Of a stretch of 64,000 bases of DNA, positions 24,862 to 32,386 are shown piece by piece. How positions within the stretch are numbered: the first letter of the stretch is position 1; each line of letters starts with the position of its first letter. The notes beneath the pieces were generated by a model. The model was given only the letters and a program-made list of their open reading frames with translations, did no database searches and was not told where the DNA came from. The position numbers and the translations under genes were made by a program. Source of the DNA: Streptomyces sp. S.PB5 (GTDB lineage Bacteria; Actinomycetota; Actinomycetes; Streptomycetales; Streptomycetaceae); contig NZ_JAQMWP010000028.1 in NCBI RefSeq assembly GCF_030403745.1, forward strand, positions 1 to 64,000. Direction: 5' to 3'.

Positions 24862-25470
24862 ATGACTGCGACTGCCGCCGACTACATGTGGTTCGAGGAC
24901 GACTTCCCCGAGCTCGCGGAGGCGTATTGCTTCACCTTGGTTCACGGGGTGTCGCCCGCGGAGGTGCTGGACCGTCTCCAGGGGCGGGAAGAACCCGCAC
25001 GGGCAGGGGCGGAGCAGATAGTCGAGGCCGCGTTCGCTCTGCTGGCCTCCGACGCCACCCGGCAGCTGATCGCCATGACGGCCGTCGGGGACTGGACGCT
25101 GCTGATCGAACCCAACGGCTACCTCGGCGTCACGGAAGAAAGGGCCCTGGCGGCCTCCGCCGGCACCAGCTGGGTCTCGCACTTCGTCAACATCAACGGC
25201 GTCGACTCGTTTCTGTGGGTCGAGAACGGGACGAAGCGCCTGTTCTTCGAGCCCGGAGTCCCAGACCACCGGTGGGGCACCACCCCCGATGAACTCCTGG
25301 AGGCCATGCACCGCATCGGCTTCCAGTTCCCGGAGGAGACCCCCGACACCGACGAGAACGTGTCCGAAGCAGCCGCATTCGCACTGGCCGAGCACCTGAC
25401 CGGGGTTCGCATCACCCCGGAGCTCCTCCGCACCACGACCTTCACCTGCGCCAGCGCAAGGATCGGGTGA
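24862..25470 (+). CDS. DUF6461 family protein, 202 aa
   Basis: A soluble protein of an actinobacterial family known to me as DUF6461, function unknown. Typical pieces are WFEDDFPELAEAYCFTLVHGVSPAEVLDRL at the N-terminus, DWTLLIEPNGYLGV, SHFVNINGVDSFLWVENG and the closing LTGVRITPELLRTTTFTCA. ATG 24862 matches the family N-terminus (MTATAADYMWF); an upstream in-frame start at 24832 gives only poor sequence. These proteins often occur in multiple copies and in contact with toxin or immunity clusters, but no such partner is here. Confidence 0.7.
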   Translation: MTATAADYMWFEDDFPELAEAYCFTLVHGVSPAEVLDRLQGREEPARAGAEQIVEAAFALLASDATRQLIAMTAVGDWTLLIEPNGYLGVTEERALAASAGTSWVSHFVNINGVDSFLWVENGTKRLFFEPGVPDHRWGTTPDELLEAMHRIGFQFPEETPDTDENVSEAAAFALAEHLTGVRITPELLRTTTFTCASARIG

Positions 25471-25604
25471 CCGGTGCTCGGCGGAACCCGGGAAGCCGAC
25501 GCCGATACCCCCCGCAGCGAGGTGAACACCGCTCTCCGTCTGCCCGCCGGCTCGATCATCATCAACAGCCCACTCCCGTAAGCCAGTTCGGCATACTCGG
25601 CGAA

Positions 25605-26414
25605 ATGACATCGATGGACCCGTTGGAACCGCCGGACCCGCTGGATTCGTTGGCCTCGTTGGCCTCGTCAGCTTCGTTGGATTCGCTGAACCCCTTCCGC
25701 GACGAGGCCCGTAGCCGTGAGCTGCCGGAGGATGAGGTCGAGCGGTGGCTCGGTACCGTCCGGCGGTGCGCGACGCTGAGCCCCGCCGGCAGGACGGCCC
25801 CCGCCGGGCCGGTGGCCGGGCGGATCGGCGGGCTGCCGCCGATGCCCGAGGGGGAGGACGTTCCGGAGCTGCCGTTCCTCGCCCTGGTCGACCTCGCGGC
25901 GATCCCGCCGGGTGCGACGGACCTGCCGCTGCCGAAGGACGGCACGCTGCTGTTCTTCGCGGACACGGAGGACCCGTGGGGCGACGACGACTGGGCCCGG
26001 CTCGTCCACGTCCCGGCCGGCACGCCCGTCTCCGAACGCGCCCCGGACGGGGACTGGGAGTCGGAGGCCCTCCCGGCCCAGGACCTGTATCTGACGACCG
26101 AGCTCTCGCTGCCCAACCGCGGCGAGGACACCGAGGAGTTCCCGCACGGCATGGCACTGGGCTCGGTGTGGTGGGAGACCTCCGACAAGGTCCAGACGGG
26201 CGGTCCGGTACAGATCGGCGGCTATCCCTGGGTCTGGAACTCCAACCCTGTCACCGAGCACGACCACGGGCCCGGCGACTGGGTACTCCTCGCGGAGATC
26301 GGCGGCGAGGACCTGACCGAAGGTGAACTGGGCATCGCCTACTGGGTGATCCGCCGGGGCGACCTGTCCGCCGGCCGCTTCGACCGGGTGCGGGCCTGCT
26401 TCGATCAGGTGTGA
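25605..26414 (+). CDS. DUF1963 (YwqG-like) protein, 269 aa
   Basis: The N-terminal 35 residues are a Leu/Ser/Ala/Asp repeat (DPLDSLASLASSASLDSLNPF) encoded by imperfect TTGGCCTCG repeats. The DUF1963 domain follows (about residues 50-265): SPAGRTAPAGPVAGRIGGLPPMPEG, LPFLALVDLAAIPPGA, LPKDGTLLFFADTED, IGGYPWVWNSNPV and DWVLLAEIGG. The function of this domain is unknown. No strong ribosome site precedes ATG 25605, and ATG 25614 is as likely. A run of G's with G-quadruplex potential begins two bases after the stop. Confidence 0.75.
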   Translation: MTSMDPLEPPDPLDSLASLASSASLDSLNPFRDEARSRELPEDEVERWLGTVRRCATLSPAGRTAPAGPVAGRIGGLPPMPEGEDVPELPFLALVDLAAIPPGATDLPLPKDGTLLFFADTEDPWGDDDWARLVHVPAGTPVSERAPDGDWESEALPAQDLYLTTELSLPNRGEDTEEFPHGMALGSVWWETSDKVQTGGPVQIGGYPWVWNSNPVTEHDHGPGDWVLLAEIGGEDLTEGELGIAYWVIRRGDLSAGRFDRVRACFDQV

Positions 26415-26415
26415 T

Positions 26416-26540
26416 GGGGGGGGGGTGGGGTGGGGTGACTTGGTCCAGCGGGACAGCGGGACAGCGGGGACGGCGACTTGGTCCGGCGGACCCCCACCAC
26501 GCCCCACCCCGGGCCACCTCGGGCCACCTCGGGCCACCAA
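26416..26540 (+). repeat. G-run (G-quadruplex candidate) and short direct repeats
   Basis: Ten consecutive G's (26,416-26,425) then TGGGGTGGGG give four or more G-tracts on the plus strand. This is followed by GCGGGACA repeats near 26,449-26,466, a C-rich complement (CCCCCACCACGCCCCACCCC near 26,491-26,510) able to pair with the G-run, and three copies of CGGGCCACCT (26,510-26,540). It lies between two plus-strand genes and could form a large hairpin acting as terminator. Confidence 0.55.
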
Positions 26541-26562
26541 ACAACTGCATAGGATCCCCGAC

Positions 26563-27330
26563 ATGCCCCTCCGCCCCGCCCACGTGAACATCAAGGCCCT
26601 CAACGCCTCCACGCTCGGCCGCTTCTGGGCGGAAGCCCTGGGCTGGAGTGCCTACAGCGCAGGTGCGACCACGTACGTCGGTCCCGCCGGCGGTCTCGTC
26701 TGGCCGGACCCGGTCGCCCTCGGTATCGACATCGTCCCCGTACCGGACCCCAAGACGGCGACGAAGAACCGTATGCACCTCGACCTCGCCACCACCTCCG
26801 CGGCCCACCAGTCGGAGTTGGTCGCCCGCCTGAAGTCCCTCGGTGCGGAACCCGCCGACGTCGGCCAGGGCGACGACGTGCTGTTCACGGTGCTCGCCGA
26901 CCCGGAGGGCAACGAGTTCTGCGTACTGGAACCGCGTGAGATCCACCAGGACACCGGCCCGGTCGCCTTCGTGGTGATCGACTGCACGGATCCGTATGCC
27001 ATGGCCCGGTTCTGGGGCGAGGCCCTGGACTGGCCCCTGCACGAAGTGAACGACGACCACGCGCTGTTCCGCTCCCCGAAGGGTGTCGGCCCGTATCTCG
27101 AGTTCCTCCGCACGCCCGACGTGAAGACCGTCCCGGACCGCATCCACCTCGACCTGCTGCCGTACCCCGCCGACAACAAGGAAGCGGAGAAGCGAGCGGC
27201 GAAGGAGGCCGAGGTGGAGCGCCTGCGTGCCCTCGGCGCCGTCGATCTCGACGTCGGCCAGGGAGACGTCCCGTGGACCTCTCTGACCGACCCGGAGGGC
27301 CACGAGTTCTGCGTCCTCGCCCTGCCCTGA
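26563..27330 (+). CDS. VOC superfamily protein with two glyoxalase-like domains, 255 aa
   Basis: Two tandem beta-alpha-beta-beta-beta units of the vicinal oxygen chelate fold (residues about 5-125 and 130-255). Each half begins FWAEALGW / FWGEALDW and ends in DPEGNEFCVLEP / DPEGHEFCVLALP. The first metal position reads RMHLDLATT / RIHLDLLP, so a metal site is possible. Substrate unknown; this Glyoxalase_6-type family is abundant in Streptomyces. ATG 26563 is the family start. Downstream genes follow in the same direction. Confidence 0.85.
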   Translation: MPLRPAHVNIKALNASTLGRFWAEALGWSAYSAGATTYVGPAGGLVWPDPVALGIDIVPVPDPKTATKNRMHLDLATTSAAHQSELVARLKSLGAEPADVGQGDDVLFTVLADPEGNEFCVLEPREIHQDTGPVAFVVIDCTDPYAMARFWGEALDWPLHEVNDDHALFRSPKGVGPYLEFLRTPDVKTVPDRIHLDLLPYPADNKEAEKRAAKEAEVERLRALGAVDLDVGQGDVPWTSLTDPEGHEFCVLALP

Positions 27331-27391
27331 CGGGGAGCGCGCCACCGTGAAAAGCGGTGGACAGGGAGCACGCCGTCGGAAGACTGGCCGC

Positions 27392-27988
27392 ATGAACGAA
27401 TCCGATCCCAAGGACGTCGTCCACCTCTACCTCCAGAACGCCCGCGACGCGCTGCTCTGGAAGCTGGAAGGCCTCTCCGAGTACGACATCCGCCGCCCGC
27501 TCACCCCCACCGGCACCAACCTGCTCGGGCTGGTGAAGCACACGGCCGGTGTGGAGTTGGGGTATCTCGGCGACACCTTCGGACGCCCGTCCGGCGAACT
27601 CCTCCCCTGGCTCGACAAGGACGCCGAGCTCAACGCGGACATGTGGGCCACCGCCGACGAGTCCCGCGAGGAGATCGTGGGCCTCTACCGCCGGGCCTGG
27701 GCGCACGCGGACGCGACGATCGCGGCGCTGCCCCTGGACACGGTCGGCAAGGTCCCCTGGTGGCCGGACGGCAAGGACGACGTCACCCTGCACCACGCCG
27801 CCGTACGCGTCATCGCCGACACCCATCGCCACGCGGGCCACGCCGACATCCTGCGCGAACTCCTGGACGGCGCCGTGGGGATGAACGACGGCAACAGCAG
27901 CCTGCCTTCGGACGATCCGGCCTGGTGGGAGAAGTACCGGGGGCAGCTGGAGGAGGCGGCACGGGAGGCCGACGAGAAGTGGGCCTGA
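27392..27988 (+). CDS. DinB family (DUF664) protein, 198 aa
   Basis: A four-helix DinB-like protein with the expected metal histidines, one in LLGLVKHTAGVELGYLG and a pair in HRHAGHADILRELLDG. Relatives include mycothiol- and bacillithiol-dependent transferases, so a thiol S-transferase role in this mycothiol producer is conceivable; the sequence itself does not prove it. ATG 27392 yields MNESDPKDVVHLYLQNARDALLWKLEGLSEYDIRRP, the usual start. The C-terminus SDDPAWWEKYRGQLEEAAREA is typical. Confidence 0.85.
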   Translation: MNESDPKDVVHLYLQNARDALLWKLEGLSEYDIRRPLTPTGTNLLGLVKHTAGVELGYLGDTFGRPSGELLPWLDKDAELNADMWATADESREEIVGLYRRAWAHADATIAALPLDTVGKVPWWPDGKDDVTLHHAAVRVIADTHRHAGHADILRELLDGAVGMNDGNSSLPSDDPAWWEKYRGQLEEAAREADEKWA

Positions 27989-28029
27989 TCCCCGGCCCAC
28001 CGGGACCACCACCCACTCGGCCCCCCGGA

Positions 28030-28524
28030 TCACAGAAGTTCCGAACCACCACCGAGCCATTCCCGTACGACCATGAAGTCCGCGTCGGTGAGCCCGTACC
28101 GGTGATCGACCCGGTGGAGCAGGGCCGGTGCGGGATGGTGGGCCGCCACCCAGGCCCGGTCGACGGCCCCGATCTCGTCATCCACCCAGACGAAGGGCCG
28201 CCCGGCCGCCCATTCGACGAGGGACCGCGTCTTCCAGTGCCGGACGCCCTCCTCGTCGGGCGGCGGGTCCGGCCAGTCCACCGTCGGCAGCGGGGGCAAC
28301 CCCAGCCAGGGCGCGAGAAGGTCGTTGGCATCCTCCGTCGTCCAGGTCGTGGCCCAGACGAGCACACAGCCCAGCGCGGCAAGCCGCCCGCCCAGCCCGG
28401 GGTCGGCACGGGCCAGCAGGGGATGGCCGGCGGCCACCGGGCCCTCCGGGCCCTCGTACAGCGGATACGGCCGCGAGGACCCGAACGGCAGGATCGTCCC
28501 GTCGATGTCGAGAAAGAGAAGCAT
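28030..28524 (-). CDS. HAD-like hydrolase, 164 aa
   Basis: A small HAD-superfamily protein with motif I FLDIDGTILPFG (two aspartates), motif II in VLVWATTWTTE, and motif IV FVWVDDEIG. No separate cap domain is visible, so it may act on large or protein-bound phosphates. Streptomyces relatives are annotated only as HAD domain proteins. Monocistronic, convergent with the DinB gene. Confidence 0.85.
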   Translation of the reverse strand: MLLFLDIDGTILPFGSSRPYPLYEGPEGPVAAGHPLLARADPGLGGRLAALGCVLVWATTWTTEDANDLLAPWLGLPPLPTVDWPDPPPDEEGVRHWKTRSLVEWAAGRPFVWVDDEIGAVDRAWVAAHHPAPALLHRVDHRYGLTDADFMVVREWLGGGSELL

Positions 28525-28729
28525 CGGCAGACAGCATGCACCGAATATTCGATGGCGCCGGTCATGACCACCCGGCTACCCTCCCTCCCATGACTGCCGG
28601 GTTTGCGGCCGCGCGCCGCGTAACGGTTGGGTACCCGGCCTCCGAGTGAGGCCGGTGCGGGCCAGAGGCCCGCCGCTTTCTCTTCGCCTTCGCCATCGAC
28701 GACGTACGCGACGAAGAGAAAGAAGAAAG

Positions 28730-29599
28730 TTGCCCAACGAATTCAATCAACCGGTCATCGACGAGTTCCGCGCCAACAACGGTCGCGTCGGCGGCATGTT
28801 CGAGGGTGCCCGGCTGCTCCTGCTGACCACCACCGGCGCCCGTACCGGCACCCCGCACACCACTCCCCTCGGCTACCTCCCCGACGGCGGCGACCGCGTC
28901 CTGGTCATCGCCTCTGCGGGCGGATCGACCAGGCATCCCGACTGGTACCGCAACGTCCTCGCGCATCCTCGAGTGACTGTGGAGTCAGGTGCGTTCACCT
29001 ATGAGGCGAAGGCCGTCGTCCTGGAGGGCGAGGAGCGGGAGCGGTCGTTCGCGCGGGCGGTGGAGGCGGAACCGGGATGGGCGGAGTACCAGGAGAAGGC
29101 CGGGGACAGGGTCATCCCCGTGGTCGCGCTGTACGAGATCGCGACGCCCGGCCCGCCGAACATCCGGGCCGGCTCCATCGGCGAGGGCCTCAAGCTCATC
29201 CACGACAACTTCCGCTACGAACTCGCCCTGATCCGCAAGGAGATGGGAGAGGGGATGAGAGAGGGGACGAGAAAGGGCAGCGGCAGCCCGGACACCCTCG
29301 GAGCCCAACTCCGCGTCAACTGCCTCACGTTCTGCCAGGGCCTGCACAACCACCACACCGGCGAGGAGGCGGGCCTGTTCCGCATCCTCGCAGAACGCCA
29401 CCCCGAAGCCACCCCCGCCCTTGCGCGTCTGCGCGAGGAGCACGAGCGGATCGCCGCGTTGGTGGAGGAGTTGAAACAGGTGGTGTGGACGGCGGGCGAA
29501 CCGGCCGCGGCCCAGGCGGAGGTCGAGCGGCTGACGGCCGAGCTGGAGGCCCATCTCACCTACGAGGAGGAGCAGTTGATCCCGCTGCTCGACGGCTAG
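28730..29599 (+). CDS. fusion of an F420-type nitroreductase (DDN-like) domain and a hemerythrin domain
   Basis: Residues 1-140 are a deazaflavin-dependent nitroreductase-like split barrel (FEGARLLLLTTTGARTGTPHTTPLGYLPDGGDRVLVIASAGGSTRHPDWYRNV). Residues about 145-289 form a four-helix hemerythrin/HHE domain with candidate iron ligands in LIHDNFRYE, LHNHHTGEE, LREEHERIAALVEE and HLTYEEEQLIPLLDG. The start is TTG 28730, with a GAAGAAAG site just upstream; the family N-terminus PNEFNQPVIDEFRANNGR begins there and the first ATG is inside the fold. The fusion suggests F420H2-dependent reduction coupled to oxygen, NO or redox sensing. Confidence 0.85.
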   Translation: MPNEFNQPVIDEFRANNGRVGGMFEGARLLLLTTTGARTGTPHTTPLGYLPDGGDRVLVIASAGGSTRHPDWYRNVLAHPRVTVESGAFTYEAKAVVLEGEERERSFARAVEAEPGWAEYQEKAGDRVIPVVALYEIATPGPPNIRAGSIGEGLKLIHDNFRYELALIRKEMGEGMREGTRKGSGSPDTLGAQLRVNCLTFCQGLHNHHTGEEAGLFRILAERHPEATPALARLREEHERIAALVEELKQVVWTAGEPAAAQAEVERLTAELEAHLTYEEEQLIPLLDG

Positions 29600-29646
29600 C
29601 CACGCCGCCCCCGCCCCTGCCCCCGTCCGCGTGCCCATGCCCGTGC

Positions 29647-31683
29647 TCAGAACGGCAACGGCCGCCCGTGCACCACTTCCAACCCCGACACCGCCCGCGT
29701 GAGCACCACGTACAGCCGGTGCATCCCCCGCTCCTCCGCCTCGGCGATCGCCGCGGGCTCGACGGCCACGACATGGTCGTACTCGAGCCCTTTGGCCAGC
29801 GTCGCCGGCACGAGGGTCACGCGGGCCCCCAGATCGTCGGGTCCGGCAACGTCAAGTCCCGCCGCGTGGAGGGCTGTTCGCACCCAGGACACGTCCGCGT
29901 CGGCAGCGATCACCCCCACGGACCCCTCCCGCTCAAGCGCATCCCGTACGGCGGCCACGACCGCACGGAGCAAGTCGTCACTCCCGGCCTCCCGAACCCT
30001 CAACTCCCCGTCCCTGCGCAGGGATCGGGAGGCCGGTACGTCGACATCAAGCAGCCCCAGCAGCCGATTGGCGACCCCTACGACGGCCTCGGGCACCCGG
30101 AATCCGGTGGTCAGCGGCACGATCGCGGCGTCCGGCCGCCCGAGGTGCGCCAGTTGCTCACCCCAGGTCCGCGCCGCCCACGGTGTGGTGCCCTGCGCGA
30201 GATCCCCCAGCACGGTCAACGACCCGAACGCGGCCCGGCGGGCGATAGCCCGGCACTCCATAGGGGACAGGTCCTGCGCCTCATCGACAACAACATGCCC
30301 GTACCCCTCGGGGTGCTCGATGAGCCCCCCGACCTCATCGAGCAGAACGAGATCGGCGGCCGACCACCGAGCCGACTTCCACGACCGAGGCGGCCTGTTC
30401 CAGAGCACCGCCTTCTGCTCGTCGGCGTCCAGCACCCCGTCGGCGGCGGCCGCCAACGCCACTGGGTTGGTGAGGAGTTCGGCGACAACCTCCTCAGGCC
30501 GGACCCGAGGCCACACAGCATCGACGTACGCACTGATCGCCCGAGCCCGCTCGATCCGCCGTACCCAGGAGTTCGGCACCGGCCCCTCCCGCCGTTCGGC
30601 CTGCGCCCGCACACAGGCCACGACCCGCGCCCGGACCCGCTCCCGCCCGACTCCGTAAGGCGGCTCCTCCGCCCGCACCCCCGCCACGATCCGCACCAAC
30701 TCCCCGACCGGCACCCGCCACCGATACGCCCCGTCGGGAACGACCAACCCCTCGCCCTCACCAAGGCACACCCTGGCGTACAGCGCCCGCCGCAGCACCT
30801 CGGACATCCGCACGTCGTGCTTGATACGGGCGGCCCACTCGCCGTCCTCCCCCGTGACCGACTGCCGGGCGATCTCCTCCTGAAGCGTCGACTGCCGCAC
30901 GCCGGTCTCGCCGAGGGCGGGCAGCACCTGCGAGATGTACGTCAGGAAGGTGCGGTTGGGGCCGAGGATCAGCATGCCGCCGCGGCGGATGCGCTGCGGG
31001 TGGGTGTAGAGCAGGTAGGCGGCCCGGTGCAGCCCGACGGCGGTCTTCCCGGTCCCGGGGGCGCCCTGCACACACACCGAGACGCGGAGATCACCTCGTA
31101 CGAGGTCGTCCTGCTCGGGTTGGATGGTCGCGGCGATGTCCCGCATGGGCCCGAGGCGGGGCCGCTCGATCTCCCGCAGCACGATGTCGCTGCCGGCCCG
31201 GTCATCCCCCTCCGCGAGGTGCTCGTCCTCCAGCCCGGTGAGGTCGGCGGAGTCCCCCGTGCTCCCCGGCGCCCACCCGAACCTCCGCCGCACGGCGACA
31301 CCCTGCGGGTCGCGCGCGCTGGCCTGGTAGAAGGCGCGCGAGACGGGGGCGCGCCAGTCGACGACGAGGGGCGGGGCGGCGGGGTGCTCGCTGATCCGGA
31401 GCCGCCCGATGTGGAGCGTCTGCTCCTCCGTGGCGGAGTCCAGCCGCCCGAAGAACAACGGCCCCTCGGGCAACTCCCGCATCTCCTTGGCCCGGCTGCG
31501 CAGCTGAAACCCGAGCACTTCGGCGTCGGCACCGGAGGCGGAGACGTCCTCGCCGGTGACGACCTGTTCCTGGGCGCCTTCGACCATGGCGGCGAGGGCG
31601 GCGCGGCAGGTGTCGTGGTGGGCGCGTTCGAGGTGGAGGGCGTGGTGGAGCGCGGGGTGGGAGGCAGGGTCGGTCGACGTCAT
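29647..31683 (-). CDS. HelD/HelR-like UvrD-family ATPase that acts on RNA polymerase
   Basis: Members of this family remove stalled RNA polymerase or dislodge rifamycins from it (HelR). The 678-residue protein has the N-terminal coiled-coil arm expected to enter the polymerase channel, Walker A GAPGTGKTAVGLHRAAYLLY, the motif-II strand VVVDEAQDLSPME, GDLAQGTTPWA, and helicase motifs V-VI (LAKGLEYDHVVAVEP, RLYVVLTRAVSGLEVVHG). The start is put at ATG 31683 (MTSTDPASHP). The promoter side is unusually AT-rich (AAATTTATTA), suggesting tight regulation. I cannot decide between HelD and the rifampicin-inducible HelR without comparison. Confidence 0.85.
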   Translation of the reverse strand: MTSTDPASHPALHHALHLERAHHDTCRAALAAMVEGAQEQVVTGEDVSASGADAEVLGFQLRSRAKEMRELPEGPLFFGRLDSATEEQTLHIGRLRISEHPAAPPLVVDWRAPVSRAFYQASARDPQGVAVRRRFGWAPGSTGDSADLTGLEDEHLAEGDDRAGSDIVLREIERPRLGPMRDIAATIQPEQDDLVRGDLRVSVCVQGAPGTGKTAVGLHRAAYLLYTHPQRIRRGGMLILGPNRTFLTYISQVLPALGETGVRQSTLQEEIARQSVTGEDGEWAARIKHDVRMSEVLRRALYARVCLGEGEGLVVPDGAYRWRVPVGELVRIVAGVRAEEPPYGVGRERVRARVVACVRAQAERREGPVPNSWVRRIERARAISAYVDAVWPRVRPEEVVAELLTNPVALAAAADGVLDADEQKAVLWNRPPRSWKSARWSAADLVLLDEVGGLIEHPEGYGHVVVDEAQDLSPMECRAIARRAAFGSLTVLGDLAQGTTPWAARTWGEQLAHLGRPDAAIVPLTTGFRVPEAVVGVANRLLGLLDVDVPASRSLRRDGELRVREAGSDDLLRAVVAAVRDALEREGSVGVIAADADVSWVRTALHAAGLDVAGPDDLGARVTLVPATLAKGLEYDHVVAVEPAAIAEAEERGMHRLYVVLTRAVSGLEVVHGRPLPF

Positions 31684-31749
31684 AGGACCGAGGGTACCCA
31701 AAAACGTAACCAAGTTAAATTTATTACCGAGCCTCAGGGAGCGACTGCC

Positions 31750-31781
31750 CCTCAGACACGGCTGGCCTCAGGCACGGCTAG
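31750..31781. repeat. 16-bp tandem repeat overlapping the TetR gene end
   Basis: CCTCAGACACGGCTGG (31,750-31,765) and CCTCAGGCACGGCTAG (31,766-31,781) are adjacent copies with two mismatches. The second contains the stop codon of the minus-strand TetR gene. This is another duplication of a gene end. Confidence 0.7.
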
Positions 31782-32386
31782 GAATACCGCGGGAGCGCCG
31801 CCTCCAAGAGATCGAAGGCCCGCTCGGCGTCGCCCAGCGCCTCCGCCCGCACCTCATCCAGCGCTCCCCCCGCGCTCATCCGCCGCCAGTTCTCCTGAGC
31901 GAGGATGCGCCGTACGGCAACGATCTGCCCGGCGGCCAGACGCGCGTCCAGGTCACCACCGAGCACCGCGGCGAGCGCCTCCTCCGAGCGCTCCAGATGG
32001 GCGTACAGCCGGGCGACCAGGGCGGGAGTCCCGTAGAGAAGCTCGTAGAACGCGCGCACAGCGGGATGGTCGTTGACCCCGGTAATGGGATCCCCCCGCT
32101 CAACCCCTTCCAGGAAATCCCGCCGAAGCGCCTCCAACGGCGCCCCCCGCCCCTCCCGCACCACCCGCGCGGCCTCGTCCTCGTGATCGGCGATGCGGTG
32201 CAGGACCAGGTCTTCCTTGGCCGGGAAGTAGCGGAAGAGGGTGGGCTTGGAGATCTCGGCGGCGGCGGCGATCTCGGCCACCGACACGGCGTCGTAGCCC
32301 TTCTCCAGGAACAGACCGATCGCGATCTCGGAGACGGTCTCGTACATCCGCTGTTTTTTGCGCTGGCGCAGGCCGGGGGTGGTCAT
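31778..32386 (-). CDS. TetR family regulator, 202 aa
   Basis: N-terminal HTH (residues about 12-60): MYETVSEIAIGLFLEKGYDAVSVAEIAAAAEISKPTLFRYFPAKEDLVLHRIADHE, then a helical ligand-binding domain with no recognisable ligand motif. The start overlaps the stop of the double phosphotransferase gene (ATGA), so they are co-translated. The HelD/HelR-like gene starts 94 bases further on with its own AT-rich promoter and is a plausible target. Confidence 0.9.
   Translation of the reverse strand: MTTPGLRQRKKQRMYETVSEIAIGLFLEKGYDAVSVAEIAAAAEISKPTLFRYFPAKEDLVLHRIADHEDEAARVVREGRGAPLEALRRDFLEGVERGDPITGVNDHPAVRAFYELLYGTPALVARLYAHLERSEEALAAVLGGDLDARLAAGQIVAVRRILAQENWRRMSAGGALDEVRAEALGDAERAFDLLEAALPRYS

Noticed and set aside
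29077..32076. A 999-codon plus-strand open frame across the HelD/HelR-like gene
   Set aside because: The minus strand carries Walker A, DEAQD and helicase motifs; the plus translation is Pro/Arg/His-rich noise.
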